In this document: piece after piece, positions 20,792 through 34,093 of the stretch
Numbering within the stretch: the stretch's first letter is position 1
Layout of the letters: every line of letters starts with the position of its first letter
Assembly (NCBI RefSeq): GCF_000002425.4
Contig: NC_037261.1
Location: 3,285,362 to 3,349,361 of the forward strand
DNA from: Physcomitrium patens
Taxonomy: Eukaryota > Streptophyta > Bryopsida > Funariales > Funariaceae
Reading direction: 5' to 3'
DNA: 64,000 bases
Position numbers and translations under genes: made by a program
Notes under the pieces: model-generated
The model's input: the letters and a program-made list of their open reading frames with translations, nothing else
What the model was told of the DNA's origin: nothing
Database searches by the model: none

Positions 20792-23700
20792 ATGGTGTTA
20801 GGGCTGCAGAATCTGGCAGGATTGTGCTCCTCGCTGCTGGGGTCGCACGGAACTCTGCGTGTGGGTGCTGCGTCTGTGATGGCTCCCCCTCGGACCCTGA
20901 GTGTTGCTGTCAATGCCAAGACTGCGGTGCCCTCTGATGACGAGGTATTGGGTTGGGATTGTTGGGTTGTTGGGGTGAGGTTTAGGAGTTTTGGAGAATT
21001 GGTGGTGAGTGTTGATGATCGAGGTGGTTCGATCGGTGTGGGGGATTTATTTATTTATTTTGCACCCTTTGATGATAATTGTTGTTTGGACGTAATCTTG
21101 TGATGAATTGTGGATCGATTGCTCTGGGGCTTTGCTTTGTGGATCTGTTGCGTGGTCATGAAATGTAGCGTGCAGTCGGAACTGCAGATTTGTATGGACG
21201 CCGCGTGATAGCCAGTTAGATCGTTGTTTCTCGGACACCGGCCATGTTGATTGGAACTTGGAGTGGTAAATTATTTCTATTAAGCGGGAACAATTTCTAA
21301 ATTGTGAGTATTGAGGTACAATGGATATGTTTCAAGTTGTGAATTGAATCGTCCGTACTAAGTTTTCGATCAATCTTGTGAGTTCAGTGGCCATTCCCCT
21401 ATGTTACTGCTGAAGACGAGAGTTTCTTGTAAGGCTTGACGAGAATAACATGTGAATGTGTTATGCTAGTTGTGTATTTTGCTAATGATAAGCTATTCAT
21501 TTTATGCTCAAAGCTGGGTTCAATAGAAAACTTACTATGTATTGGGTGAATTGCTAATAGATCGTCTAGTCTAAACAATTTGTTCGGACAAGCATTCGAT
21601 ATGACGGGATGATTCAGTAGAGCGCAAGTTTCATGGCACTTACAGAATTGTTAAGCTCTGAATTGGTGCCTACGGCAGGTATTGTCTGAAGATGGCTTCG
21701 CCACAAAAGTTGCCATCCTGAATAGGCCGAAGAAGCTGAATGCCGTCAACGAGAATATGGTAAAGAAGTCCTTATTTTCATTACGTGATTTGGGCTTAGC
21801 GTTTGTGATGATGACTGATTACGAAGCAGAAAGTAGTATCGGCGTTACTTAATTTGTACGTCACTTATTTCCTGAGAACACTTAGATGATCTGCTTTGAT
21901 TTAGACTTGTTGAGCAATTAAAGTAGAGCTGGGTTGTCGTCAGCTGTGATGGAATAATTTACAGGTGATCATGATCCGGTCTGATAATCTTGGAGATTCT
22001 CACTCCAGCTTGTCATTGACCAGATTGATCGACTGCTGGAGCTTTACGTAAAATGGGAAAATGACAAGCATGTGCGCATGGTTATCCTTGCAGTAAGTAT
22101 TCCTTCTGCCTTGTCGCTCTTTTCCTCGTATTCGTCAAATATACAAATAAATAATAAGGATGCCTGCAGCCATATAGCTAACTAATTTGGTTTCACATCA
22201 ACAACTCGAACGGTCTAAATGCAACTCTCTGTGATTAAACTCGTCGATTTTTAACATTTGCACAATGGGTGCAGTGCTAATAGTGTGTTATCAAGTTTGA
22301 GCCTCCTGATCACTATTCAATGAATGGCATGAAAGATAGTTTTAGTCCTGGGATGAGGGGCCCACCATGCGTTACTTTGTTCACCGAAAGTGTTTTCCTC
22401 TTCCCATCTTCAAGCTTATAACCTGCAAATGGGACTCTTCAAAATTTCAAATCATTCAAGCGAGGTCTGATTACGGCAAAACGATTTCATGTGGAATGTT
22501 CTCCAGGGTGCGGGACGGGGATTCTGTGCAGGAGGTGATGTAGCGACGGTATATCATCTTGGGAAGGCCGGTCAGTATGCAGATGCTCTGGTTGACCACA
22601 TTTAGCCGTCTGAAAATCAAATTAAACATCACCGTGTACTGACAAATTAAGCATACCATCATACGGGTGTTATAATGATGGTGCATTTGTTGATTGACAT
22701 ACAGGTCAACAGGAACGCGGTAATGCGTTCTTTTACAAAGAGTATCATCTCAATTATATTTTGGGAACCTACAAGAAAATTCATGTATGTAAACCCAGTC
22801 GATGAGATCGATTTGTTTATCTTGCGAATGGCCAAGTTGATCAGCAAGGTGCAAGTTTAGCTGCCAGGATTTAGCGCAAAAGCTAATCTGTTTTGTTTCT
22901 TAACTTTTGATTTATCCATGTATCTTATCATTAAGTTCCAGTATTTTCTTTGCAACGAAATCGCAGGTGGCTCTTCTAGATGGTATATGTATGGGAGGAG
23001 GTAACGGCATCTCTATGCATGGAAAGTTTCGAGTTGCCACTGAAAATACAGTGAGAACATGCTTGAACTGATATTCTGCTTAAATATCTGTTTGTAAACT
23101 TTGGGACATTTAGGTTGGGATTGCTTTTCATCTTAGCGTTGTCTGTGCTTTTTAGAAGGAAACCTTGGTTGCGTTGTGTAGAGTATTGGCAAAGAATAAT
23201 TTACTGGTTGTTGTGCATCGGTTTCAGTTATTTGCTATGCCAGAAACTGCCATAGGCCTTCATCCTGATGTTGGGGCGTCGTATTTTCTCTCAAGATTGC
23301 GGGGCCATTTAGGTACAGCTATGCTAAAATCTTTTTAATAAATTTCTGCAATTTATTCATTGCATATTTCTTGGAGGAAGTTCTGGTGTTTGCTGCTTCT
23401 AGAATTGGTTAAGGTTTTCGATATGTTTACATACTCTCTTTTCTGAAGAGAAAAAATTATTAGATTTCATCGACACGTTGAGTGTTGGGCTTTTTGGATC
23501 CATCAAAGGTTAGGTACATCACATGAGATCTCACGTGCGGTCATGATACTAAGGTGTGCACCTGTTATATCTGGAAGCTTAGTGATGAAGGTAATGGTTG
23601 TTCTCTAAGCAGTTTGATGAATTTGGCAGGTGAATACCTGGGTCTCACAGGGACCCGTTTGGATGGAGCAGACTTACTTTCTTGTGGTCTTGCCACACAC

Positions 23701-25755
23701 TTTGTGCCTTCTCAGGTGACTTGTTTTACAACTTCTTATTCTGTACGATTTTTCCCCATGATACACATATTTAATGCTTCGTTAAGAACTACGTATTTCA
23801 AACTTTATTGGTGCAGTGGTCTCAATTCAGTTAAATTTTCACACTTGGTTACAGCGTTTGGCTGATTTGGAAGATCGACTTGGTGGTCTCAACACCGGGG
23901 ATGCAGGGGTTGTGGGCACTGCTATTGACGAATTCTGTGATGTTGTATACCCCGGAGACAAGAGCCCGTTGCACCGGTATGCGATAATTTGGTTGTTTTA
24001 TGGCTTTTGAAGATATTGTGGTACATTTTTAAGTGATACTTGTTGCATTGGGAGTTAATGTTATTTGGTTAATTATGTTTGGATGTGAAGGAGGGACGTC
24101 ATCGCTGAATGTTTTGGGAAAGAAACAGTGGAGGAGATTGTAGAGACCCTTGTAAGTTCATCATCTGCTTGTTATTCACTAGAATCTCCTTAGAAAGTTA
24201 TCTTAGTACCTTAGGTCTTATTTCGAAAACTCGTTATGATACAAGTTCTTAGAGCTATGTAGGATTTCTTTCCATGTCACTAGTGCACATGAGTAGCAGG
24301 GTTATAATTAAGTCTAGGTTCCAGTTAGAATGTCAATTTCTTGAGCGACATGCTCACAATATTCCCATGTTCTTATTAGCTTATGTTTTGCTGTATGCAG
24401 GAAGCAAAAGCTGCATCCTCTGATGATGAGTGGTTCTCAGAAACGTTGGCTATAATGAAGAAAGTATCTCCCATCAGTTTGAAAGTAACACTGAGATCTG
24501 TGAGTCCAGTATCCTGGTCCAGGAGGGTATTGTTGTGAGATGATTCAAGGTTGTAATTGAATCTTGTTGTGAATTTGTAGATTTATGTCTACGTCTGTAT
24601 GCTGTGCAAAGGGTAGCAGTTATGATCACTAAGAATTTCTCTTGATTTTTTCTGTGCTCTCTGTCTTGTTCACAAATCCTGCGTCAGATTCGTCAAGGTA
24701 AACAAGAGAGCCTCTTTCAATGCTTGGAGCGTGAGTATCGACTCTCAGTCCATGCTGTTAATGCAACACATTCTACGGATTTCTATGAGGTAAGACCTTT
24801 TCTATTAGTAGCACTTATATTTTGCCAATTCAAGCTGTTGCCTGGATAGATGCAACTGCAATGAACGTGGTAATCTGGTTGCATGCTCTTCTCAATTGTG
24901 TTGTTGGAAAGACTCTTATACGTTTTTGTACGTGGTTAATCAACTTTCCTTATATTTATGACAGGGTTGTCGAGCCCTTCTGGTAGACAAGGATAATAAG
25001 CCTCAGGTATCCTTCAAACTTAGGTATCTTGTTTGAAAAACTTTGCCAGGTGTGCGCTTATTGACGTGCACACCTTGTTTGAAGAACGTGAATTTACGGC
25101 ATAACCTATATCATGATTGTGAATGGGGAGTTTTTAACCGATTGGTCAACTTGTAATGACTTGGTGAAGCTGAGGGTCTAATTTTGTTTTTGTAACTTCA
25201 AGTTGGCTTTCGATGGTTTACATTTCATGAACGGTATCTTGTCCGTTTGTTATAATCAGTTCTGCTGGGTGCCCTAGCACTTCGCAGAAGTGCTTGACTG
25301 GCAGATGCTGACTTGGGAGAGAGGTGGGCTGTTCCAAGGTCTTGTGCATAGATTGACAAAGTCCTCACTTATATGGTCATGTTTGCAAGGTGTGCACGCA
25401 ATATGGGAAGAAGTATTTCATATTCTTCTGTGTAAATGTGTTGATCTCGTAATGTCGTACAACCCCAGTTTCCGAGTTTGAGGGGAAATGTTTTCTTTCA
25501 CTTGTGGAACTATCCTTCACTTTTAGCGTAGCGTTCTTTAACCTTGATTGTTGCTCGCTGATCAATGTTCATCGCTAGTACAATTTTTCTCTGAGTATTT
25601 CCATTTTCTTTCTGCAGTGGAACCCTCCGACTTTGGCAGGGGTTACAACAGAAACGGTGGATGACATTTTTGCGCCATTCCATCGAGGGGAAAAAGAGTT
25701 GAAGCTTCCAGTTCAACAGCGAGAAGGCAGGTCAATGTCACGTTCACGACTCTGA
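20792..25755 (+). CDS. HIBCH: 3-hydroxyisobutyryl-CoA hydrolase (crotonase family), 14 exons
   Basis: The enzyme splits 3-hydroxyisobutyryl-CoA in valine breakdown, and CHY1-type plant relatives act in peroxisomes. Exons read by eye: 20792-20944, 21679-21759, 22024-22092, 22507-22570, 22705-22784, 22967-23050, 23228-23312, 23630-23715, 23855-23976, 24091-24151, 24401-24499, 24688-24789, 24965-25006 and 25618-25755. All joins use GT-AG sites and keep frame, giving 421 residues. Family motifs in order are [17 protein letters not shown] (about 62-78), [12 protein letters not shown] (102-113), [14 protein letters not shown] (155-168), [20 protein letters not shown] (181-200, with the conserved E and D) and [10 protein letters not shown] near the end. 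The protein ends in SRL, a peroxisomal targeting signal of type 1. The first 48 residues lack acidic residues and look like an organelle presequence, so two destinations are possible. Met30 is an alternative start. Confidence 0.93.
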
Positions 25756-27887
25756 GGCTCAGATTCAAGTTCATTTATTGCATCGAAGGCTTGGTGAGAT
25801 CAAGCAACCGACATTTGTTCTGTTTAATCACTTCAAGCTTTTTGACCGCTGCCATGAGTGGGTGATTATTGAGGTACTATCATCGTATCTCAGTTTAGCA
25901 CTTGACACAACACTTGTTAGTCAACCTTCGCAGAGTTGCGTCTACTTGGAGACTTATGTCGTAACGTCTAGACCTGGGAGTCTTGTTTCTGTGGAAGAAC
26001 TAAAGGTTCTGATAGGAAGAGTGGAGGCTCATGGTGTGATATTATACCTGTCTGCTGCACAGCGATTTATCCATTAAGTAAGATCAGAAGCCAACCAGAT
26101 TTCCCTAAAGTTTTCGTTTGTGTTGGACCCCTAAACACGTACCATTATCAGTTGAACTTCTTTAAATCTGGTATTTCTACCACTCCATACATATGTCTAC
26201 TAATTTGAAACTAGTTGCACGTATCTTTTAAATAATTTTTTTTGCAATTAATACCAGCTTGTTCATTCATTCATGTTCTTTGTATTTCTATTTTAGAAAT
26301 GCAGTAATGAACCACTTCTAACAAATACGAATGATGCCATGAGATAATCTTGGAGGTAATTGCATTTAGAAGTTGGCTTCTTTTTCTTTTTCTTTTTATT
26401 ATGAAATGATAATGCTGAAAAATAATCAATTTTCAGCACTAAAATTTTTGAATCTTGAACTCTAGATTTCTAATTTTTTATTTACAAAAAACACATTAAA
26501 GTTGTACAGTGTCCTAAAAATATGAACTATACAAATAAATCAGATGTCTTTTGTTTCATTTAAACTAACTGTAATTTTTGTATTTCTACACTTAGATCTG
26601 AATTAAAAAGATTGAACAGGATGAAAATAAACAAATTTAAGAAGCTTATATTAGAAATGAAAGTATAAATATAGAGTTATATTATCATGTTCTTAAAATT
26701 AGTCAATTTTATCAGAAATATAGCCTGACATTTCAAACTTATATAAACATTCTCACACAAAGAAGACCATAGGAATAGACTTATGGAATTAATAAGCAAG
26801 AGTATATCAAAGTCAAAATAAGAATACAAATAAATATATAAAATAAAATTTGATAGTAACTTTTTAATTTTAAATTAAAAAACACATGAAATAATATGTA
26901 TTGAAAAGAATAATAATCAATGGATTTATTTGTTTATTTACTTATTTATTTATTTATTTAGATTCTTGCATACATGTGTGCATGTCCTTATCAGTAAATA
27001 TCAAAACCAAATATCTTATTAGTTGAATCACATGATACAACAGTAGTTTATTGAACTTTTATCGTGGAAAGATATGTGATTGCAAAACCCAAAAACCCAC
27101 ATTTCAAAAGCATGGTCCAATTTGTAGTTTAGATAGTGGTGTTCACACCAGTGAGACCATCGGGTTTAGGGGACTTGGTCGCCTGTCTCCGCCGCCTCTC
27201 CACGCCGCCTATCTCCGCCGGACTACTGGAAGGAGGAAGAATCGCGTCTGCGCGGGCGAAGGCAAATTGTCTTCAGCAAATCTCTCGACGTCTTCTTAGA
27301 ATTCTGTCTGTTGCAAGCAAGCGTTGTGTTTGTTGTGGTAATTGAAAACATTTTCGTGCTTTTGATCAAGTACCCACTTGCCAATTCTCGGCTGAGCCAG
27401 TGTACCTCCAGTAGTTTCGATAGCTATGCTACCAGAAGTTATTGAGGGATCGAACGCAACAGAGCATGGCGCTCGGGATTCCTGCTGGACACATTGTTTC
27501 GTGTAGCGCTTGAAATTAGGGTATGCCAAGAAGGGGACCATTGAATAGCTTTGCGATGGTTTTGGTGGTAATGTGAGGGCATTCGTTTGTGAGCATGGGA
27601 TGCTATGAAGGGAATAGTGGCAATTGAGTTTGATTGAGTGAGCCGGTTCTTGCTGTTTCTGTTCGATTTCGTGCGATGAAGGAGTGGGCATGCTGCACTG
27701 GAGGGATTCTGATTGGAGTTCAGAAACGGAGTTTGTTTTTGTACGATAGGGTTGTGGTGGTAGGAACCATGTTTGATTGAGCGGTGGATTTGTGTTGATA
27801 TTGTTGCATGCTTTGCATCCGGTTCTTGGTAGATCGAATGCGACTATTTGGTGGTATTTAGCACCTTTTGAGCGCATTGGGTTCAGC
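25756..27887. other. 3' end of the hydrolase gene, AT-rich spacer, and upstream region of the CDIN1-like gene
   Basis: About 25756-26100 probably holds the 3' untranslated part of the hydrolase transcript. From 26200 to 27050 the DNA is AT-rich with an (ATTT)n stretch at about 26935-26960 and no gene. From about 27130 the composition rises in GC (CCGCCGCCTCTCC near 27190), which suggests promoter and 5' leader of the next gene. Several frames on both strands at 27050-28030 have no family resemblance. Confidence 0.5.
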
Positions 27888-29371
27888 ATGAAGGCAGCTC
27901 TGTACGCCGAGCTTCGGCAGGCTCTATTACAAGATGACAAGAATACATTGGAAGCTGTTAATGAGAAGTATCCTTGGGTGGAATTCGATACTGTGGTGGC
28001 TATAAAGTCGCAGGAAGCCTCGCGCCACATTCGGATGCAGCATCATAAGTTTCGCTCGAGGCAACGTATCCAAGAGTTTATTGCAAGGTGTGTGATTGAG
28101 AATGCTCCAGTGCAATCCCTAAGTTCTCCAATATCTACTCTCCCTCACGTACATGATGCTCTTTCTTGACATTTTGAAAAAATCCATTCTGGACATTGGT
28201 CCGAACTTGGCTGACTTGCTCTAATCCTCAATTAGGTATACAGCTGGGGAGGACATATTGGAGATCAGCAGGACATATGATATCCCCCCCTGCCTTCTGA
28301 TGCGAATCTTGTTGGAGCACTTGGCAGGCTTGCAAAAGCACCAAGTAAGCGCCTGTCTCAAGGATCCATCCTATCTGCCAGAATCCTCGATACTGATCAA
28401 GGCGCAGATGGCTGCAAACAGAGAAAGCACTGCTACAGTTTCGAGGGCTAGGTTCGGTGCAGATGTGTTTCGTTGCATCGACAATGACCCCGTGAGTTCT
28501 CCTGCGGTAGAGACTATACGAAGAGTCACAGGATTGGAGTAAGTTTGATAAACTGGGTTGGCATTCTCTATTTTCTGGTTTGATAGCATATACCGGCAGA
28601 ATGAAATAAATTAGAACTCGTGTATATTTGCACAAAATTGGAGATGTACCGCCACTCAGCATACGAATGATGTCCTGCTGGCCGAGGCTAATTGCTTGAG
28701 TGTCTTTTGCAGCTTAAGATCTTATTACCTTGAGAGCTCGTACTCATACATTAACATCGGCATTACAGATACGAAATCTTGTTGTATGAGAAACTAAGCG
28801 ACTTAGGTATTTCTTACCAATCTGAGGACGATTTGAGGGCAGCGGGCTTTAGCAAAACCCCAGACGTGAAATTGGATGCCCCTATAGGCGTGCGTGGTCG
28901 TATGGTGAACTGGATAGACAGTAAAGCGTCATTCGGAGATGAACATATCCACAAAACGCAAGGCAGTGACCAATTTCAGAGGTGGCCAATCTTACTCTTC
29001 GATAACTCAGCAACAATGAATCAATTTTTTCGTGCATAATTAGCAGATATGTTTTCGAATCGATGTCTGTGCTTGTCCCTTCTATGGTTAGCAGCATGAA
29101 TTTTAGCCTCCCCCAATATTTGTAGATTACGTTTGGCTTGGCTGGCTCATTTATGGTGCCGAAAGGTTTCTAACAATGAACAAGTATCTAAATCTCCTAC
29201 GAAAACCATGGCTTCAGTTATGTGAACAGGTTTGGTCCGGGGATGGTCATCTACTGGTTCGGTTACATAGACGAGCTCAATGACAATCCCGATATTCTTC
29301 TCATGGATCACTTCCCGGACAAGAGCGAGGTTTATTGTCTGACCGTGCTACCAGTGCAACCTAGACCATGA
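27888..29371 (+). CDS. CDIN1: CDIN1 (C15orf41)-like nuclease of the PD-(D/E)XK fold
   Basis: Human CDIN1 binds codanin-1 and is mutated in a congenital anaemia; it is predicted to be a nuclease, and its role in plants is unknown. Exons by eye are 27888-28087, 28236-28538, 28769-28981 and 29218-29371. All have GT-AG sites and add up to 289 residues, close to the 281 of the human protein. The N-terminal half is helical (SQEASRHIRMQHHKFRSRQR, then the ISRTYDIPPCLLMRILLEHL region). The catalytic half reads LRAAGFSKTPDVKL (D200), NWIDSKASFGDE (D218, K220), then DQFQSYVNRFGPGMVIYWFG. The metal-site motif has D-x-K where animals have E-x-K. The chosen start is the first ATG in the open frame; an upstream in-frame stretch has no ATG. 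Confidence 0.9.
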
Positions 29372-32300
29372 CTTTCTCCTATGAACATACGTAATTCTGG
29401 CACTTACTTTTGGCATACCCGACTGAAGAACGTGTTTCATGGCCCTCCACACATGTGAACTTCAAAACTGGAATTCAGCAGATGTGTGGCTTTGACTGGG
29501 AGCGTCTTAGTTGCCAAAAAGAAGTTGTAGGTTTTGTGTTGCCCATCTCGGTGATATATATATATATATATATATATGGTTTCGTAGCGGGGACCATTGT
29601 GAACAGAGATTGCAGTTTCTTGGTGCACAATGGTGTCAATTCGTTGTGCACCGCCAAGGGTACTGAATATCTCTAGAGAACTAGCAACGTAAGATATTTT
29701 TTTACAAAAAGAAGCCTTATTTACTCGTACTCAATAGACCTTATCTGGGATTGTTTTCTCTTCTTTGTGCATACTTAATCACTTGAGCATTCTGGAATCC
29801 TTTCATCTCATTTCACAACGTTCCAGGATTCATATTCGAAAGCCTCCACTAATCCGTGGTTCCATGGAGAATCGGCGTACTTGCTGCAATGTTTGATGCC
29901 GCTGAGAAGCAGCATCTTAACGAGAGAGGGAGCCGATTTATGATACACGCGAGACATCTCCGAACTATCTGTAGTAATGAGGTTGAATAAGGAACGAGAC
30001 GAGGCCCATTACCAAACAGAGGAATACATAGTTATATAATTATACTCTTCCCAGAAAGGGATGCCTTCTACCAAGCAAATTTGTACACAACGCGAGCTCC
30101 TTGCTGTTAAGGGTAGCGGCGATGGTTCTGGTAATGCTTGTCGACTTTGCAGAAGATGAACACAGGGTATTACATCTTGGGGGACAACATGGGTGATACC
30201 GCAACGGTGGTTGAGGGCAGGTTTCTGAATGTGGTGCATGGTTAAGGCAGCAGGCATACACTCCGCGCCATAATTGTGGACGAAATCTAATTCTGTTTTA
30301 GCGCAAGAGGATTTGAAATAAAGAAAAACCCTACGGCTATGACGATGGACATTGCCAATGTAGGATTTATCACCGGCTTCAGCGGAGCTAACTCTCGGAC
30401 CTTGAAAGAATCGTAATGAAACTCTGAAAGAATGGTTGCTACAATCTTCTTGCAGACGAAACTGTCACAGATGAGTTGCCACACTTTTACTAGTACATTG
30501 CTTAGTCGGTCTTATTTCTCAGTCTGCAAAACTTGGACAGACGACGGGTACTTCAGGTGACAGAAAGAGTTGTCCATTTAGGAATGTAAATAAAATTCAT
30601 TCACATAAGTGTTCTGTTTTATATTAACAATTTGAAGCATACAATAATGGTAGTCATTGCACTCAAGGAATATAGCGTTAAGCGAGCACTAAAACGAGAT
30701 TAAGGTTGTGTAAGAAACAAAAGAATGGTATGAGCAGAAAGATCTACACTTATGAATTCATATACCCACAAGCATTACACATATGGATAACCTCCTTGAA
30801 ATAACGTATCTTTCAACTGAAAGCATCAGATTTCTTGTTCATTAGGGCTTCGGCCAATGCTTATCAGTACGCAGAATTGCAGCCCAGATGCACTTCTCAA
30901 GAACTAGGATGGTTGCAAGATGATGCTAGTAGACTTTGAGCCATGAAAATTAAAACTCCTCAAAATCAACAATCTCTTACAGCATTTGCCAGAATGTGCA
31001 GATCCTGTTACAAACAAAAAAGATTGGTGCAAACAAAATTGCAGGATATTCTAGCTTGAAATGGCGGTTAGGCCAACGGGATTTAGAATAGTAAAAAAGC
31101 AGAAACAAATCCCAACTTCGTCAATTGCTGAGTATTCCTCAAATGACAGCTATGGCAGGAGATTTTTTCTGAGTAATTTTCTTGTGGACCTGTGTGGCAC
31201 CCAGAATCATGAAGGAGCATCGTTGTGGGAGTCGGCATATAGTTCACTCTTTCAAGATCACTAGCTGCTGCCCTAGTTATTTATCTGCCGCAGGTGTGGA
31301 CTGCTGTTGTAAGGTACAATTGACAAGTAGGGATCTGAACTTGGTGCTCACCTGCTAGATGGGTACATAAGGCATTTTTGGTGCTTTAAACACTACGCTT
31401 TGCAGTAATTGTAGCAAGCTCTTAGCTACGTCTTAGGGTCAAATAGACCAAGTCCTCTCGGTTTAAATTATCTACCTCTAGTGGAGAGTAACCTACAGTG
31501 CGTGAAATCTTCGTGACATAAAGACTAGTCTCAAGGTCTCGCCTTGGACTCAACAAGCAAGAGTAATCAGCAGCTGTTATAAGACTGGGAAGTGATTCTG
31601 GGTTCTCAATGAAGTTGTTGCCTAAAGGATCATCGATCACAAACGTGAAGGCTTACTCTACTATAAAACATGCATTCAACTTCATAAGGAAATCAGCAAT
31701 TGCACCTGCTGTCAGAAAGTCCATGTTCAGTTCATTAATAAACTGCACGAAGAGAAAAAGTAACGGAAAAGGAGATCTTCCTGAGCTGAGGAATCTTTGC
31801 ATGCATGGATAAAGTACAAAGCAGCTTTTTCTATCAGAAAAGAGCAGTATAGTACACTGTGCACTCTCCTTGTAAAGCCTGAAGCTCATCTGCAGCTACT
31901 TAGATCTATAACATTTCTAATCGTGGAGTAAGAGCTCTCCGAAAGAAAAATTACTTCGTAAACGCAGCCAACAATCCACGGTAGCCTCAGTAGATAAGTG
32001 ATGGATACAAAATCTCAAATAGCAGATCACAAAGTGTGCGGAGCTTTCTGCTTACATGCTCTTGTTTACGAAGTCAACACCATGGTCAGCAAACCATGGC
32101 CCATTTTGATTTCCATAGTCTGTTCTCTTGTTTTCTAATGCCTCAATATATTTGCTCAACAGTTCCAATCTCTGGTTCTTGAGCCGGAACCTTCCGTGCA
32201 AAAGCACACTCTTGAGATTGCAGCTGACCAGCGAATTGGAGTTTTATGGTTCCTGCACCATGACTAAATGTCATTAAAGAACTAATCTAAAGGGTAGTCT

Positions 32301-34093
32301 CAGCCACTATGTTTTACACAGCTCTGCATGTGCCTTTCCATGGGATTTGAGACAACTGAAAATGAATTCCCTACTGCATGTACAACCAGGTAATAATTCC
32401 AAGCTTAAGCGCGTCGAAACATTTTCATGATGATTGCAGAAGGGAACTGTGTGCAGCCTGGAAATCAGATACTAACACCTTTTCGTTGCGGTGCAGACAT
32501 TCAAAGGCCATCAAGTCCACATGCACATTCGTCCGAACGATTGATTTTGCCACACGCTGTCGAAAAGTCGACTTGCACTTAACATGAGTAGCCAATTGGA
32601 AAATGAACACTCTATCCGCAGAATGTGATAGTCTATTTTATTCAGTATTGCATAAACCTAGACACCAATTTTAGCATTCAACGAGGAGACCGTACAAATA
32701 ATCGTGTAGCACCCAATTCTGTCACGTTTTCTCTCGATTTCTTATTTTTTAAAAAAAAACAGGGTTTCACTTCTTGAGGCAAGCTGAGAAACAACGTCGC
32801 TGATGAGTGATGGCGATGGACATAGACGCCCTCAGCTTCAGCGGAAGCGGACACAAGGGCCAGATCTCGAGGTTTAGGGTTTAGGGTTTTAAGTGGGGAC
32901 TGCGAAATCCAACAACCACCCCCTAAATCAAAAGCAGAGTAGGATTCGCCCCCGATTTGAATTATGCCATGTAGATACTCTCCACGTCGGATGGGGACAC
33001 ACTACCCGTCAAGCTGGCAACTCCAACGTGGCTCTCTGGAAATACTTATCATTCGTTCGGTAAATATTTCATCCACGAAATCATGGGTTACAGCTCACTG
33101 GAATTTGCTCTGGAATGCCATTGCGGTCAAAGTTCCTATTGCGGTTTTATTTTGTCTGCAGACCAAAGTCTTATTCCTTCCTTGATGGATGTTTAAAAGT
33201 ATCCCTCATCACACGTTGGAATCGTCAATTTGTGCAAAATATAGTATAGAATAATATTATCACTCTTTGCCATGTGTATCGCAAATCAGTTTCATCAAGT
33301 GCAACGTATACTTGGGATCTTTCAACAAATTTATATTGATTCCCCAACAAATTATTCTTCGGGTCTCTGTCTGTATGTGTGTACAAATTTGTCTTTGAAT
33401 TTTATGAAGAGTGAGAGGTTTGTAATAGTGACTAACTAATAATTGCTACAATGATAAAACAATGATCTCTTTATAGATTCACTCCATGTGCGTAGAGGCC
33501 ATTCACAACCTCAGATGTTTTATTCATTTTAATTATTCCTTTACCTTATTTGCACCTTCAAGTTCTGAAGATATATTATCAATCAATATTTCTGTCCATA
33601 AGACAGAATAGAACAAGCGAGGTTCAAACATCTATTGCAAAAGGACCAAGGGTCACAAATGAAGTTTTAAAATCTTGTGTAGCTCAGCATATAGGAATTC
33701 TTTACAGTTAAAATTTATGAGCAATATTGAGGGTGAAAGTTTACCTTTCAAAAATGAACTTTCTTATCTGGGGTTTTTAAAAAGTGTTCATTCCGGTCCT
33801 GGAAAATAAATACAGAATGCCAGAAGTCATTAGAATGTATAAATTTGGAAGGACACATGATTCAGGGTGTGGATATGATTTTGCATCAGATCATGAAGGA
33901 TAGGATAATTTATAGTACGAAGATCAGCGACTGACATAGGATGATCATGGATGAATGAATGAGAGGCGGATGAATGACTTCGAAACACGTTGGATGAGAA
34001 CCTCCATTGGAGAAGCTCTCTGTGTATTCGGCGACTTTGTCCTTCGCGTCGCTACTGCTGAGCTCCATCGCCACAGCTTGCAGCTCCGCGTCC
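29372..34093. other. Gene-poor spacer with no supported gene
   Basis: The composition is mixed and frames are short on both strands. Nothing of a known family was recognised. A (TA)n tract lies at 29553-29577. At 32873-32890 there are two plant telomere-type units. The 4.7 kb may include the 3' leader of the CDIN1-like gene and noncoding transcripts, but the sequence alone does not show them. Confidence 0.5.
32873..32890 (+). repeat. Telomere-like box, two TTTAGGG units
   Basis: TTTAGGGTTTAGGGTTTT is two full plant telomere units plus a start. It is too short for a telomere; such telo-boxes occur in plant promoters and 5' leaders of growth-related genes. A 24-codon frame starting MAMDIDALSFSGSGHKGQIS (32810-32884) ends inside it. 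This could be the first exon of an unrecognised gene. Confidence 0.7.

Noticed and set aside
27296-28030. 244-codon minus-strand frame
   Set aside because: It overlaps the leader and first exon of the CDIN1-like gene in antisense and shows no family motif.
29410-29676. 88-codon frame after the CDIN1-like gene
   Set aside because: It runs through a TA microsatellite, starts at the end of the previous gene and has no relatives.
32873-32890. Telomere or interstitial telomere array
   Set aside because: Only two full units are present; this is the size of a telo-box, not an array.
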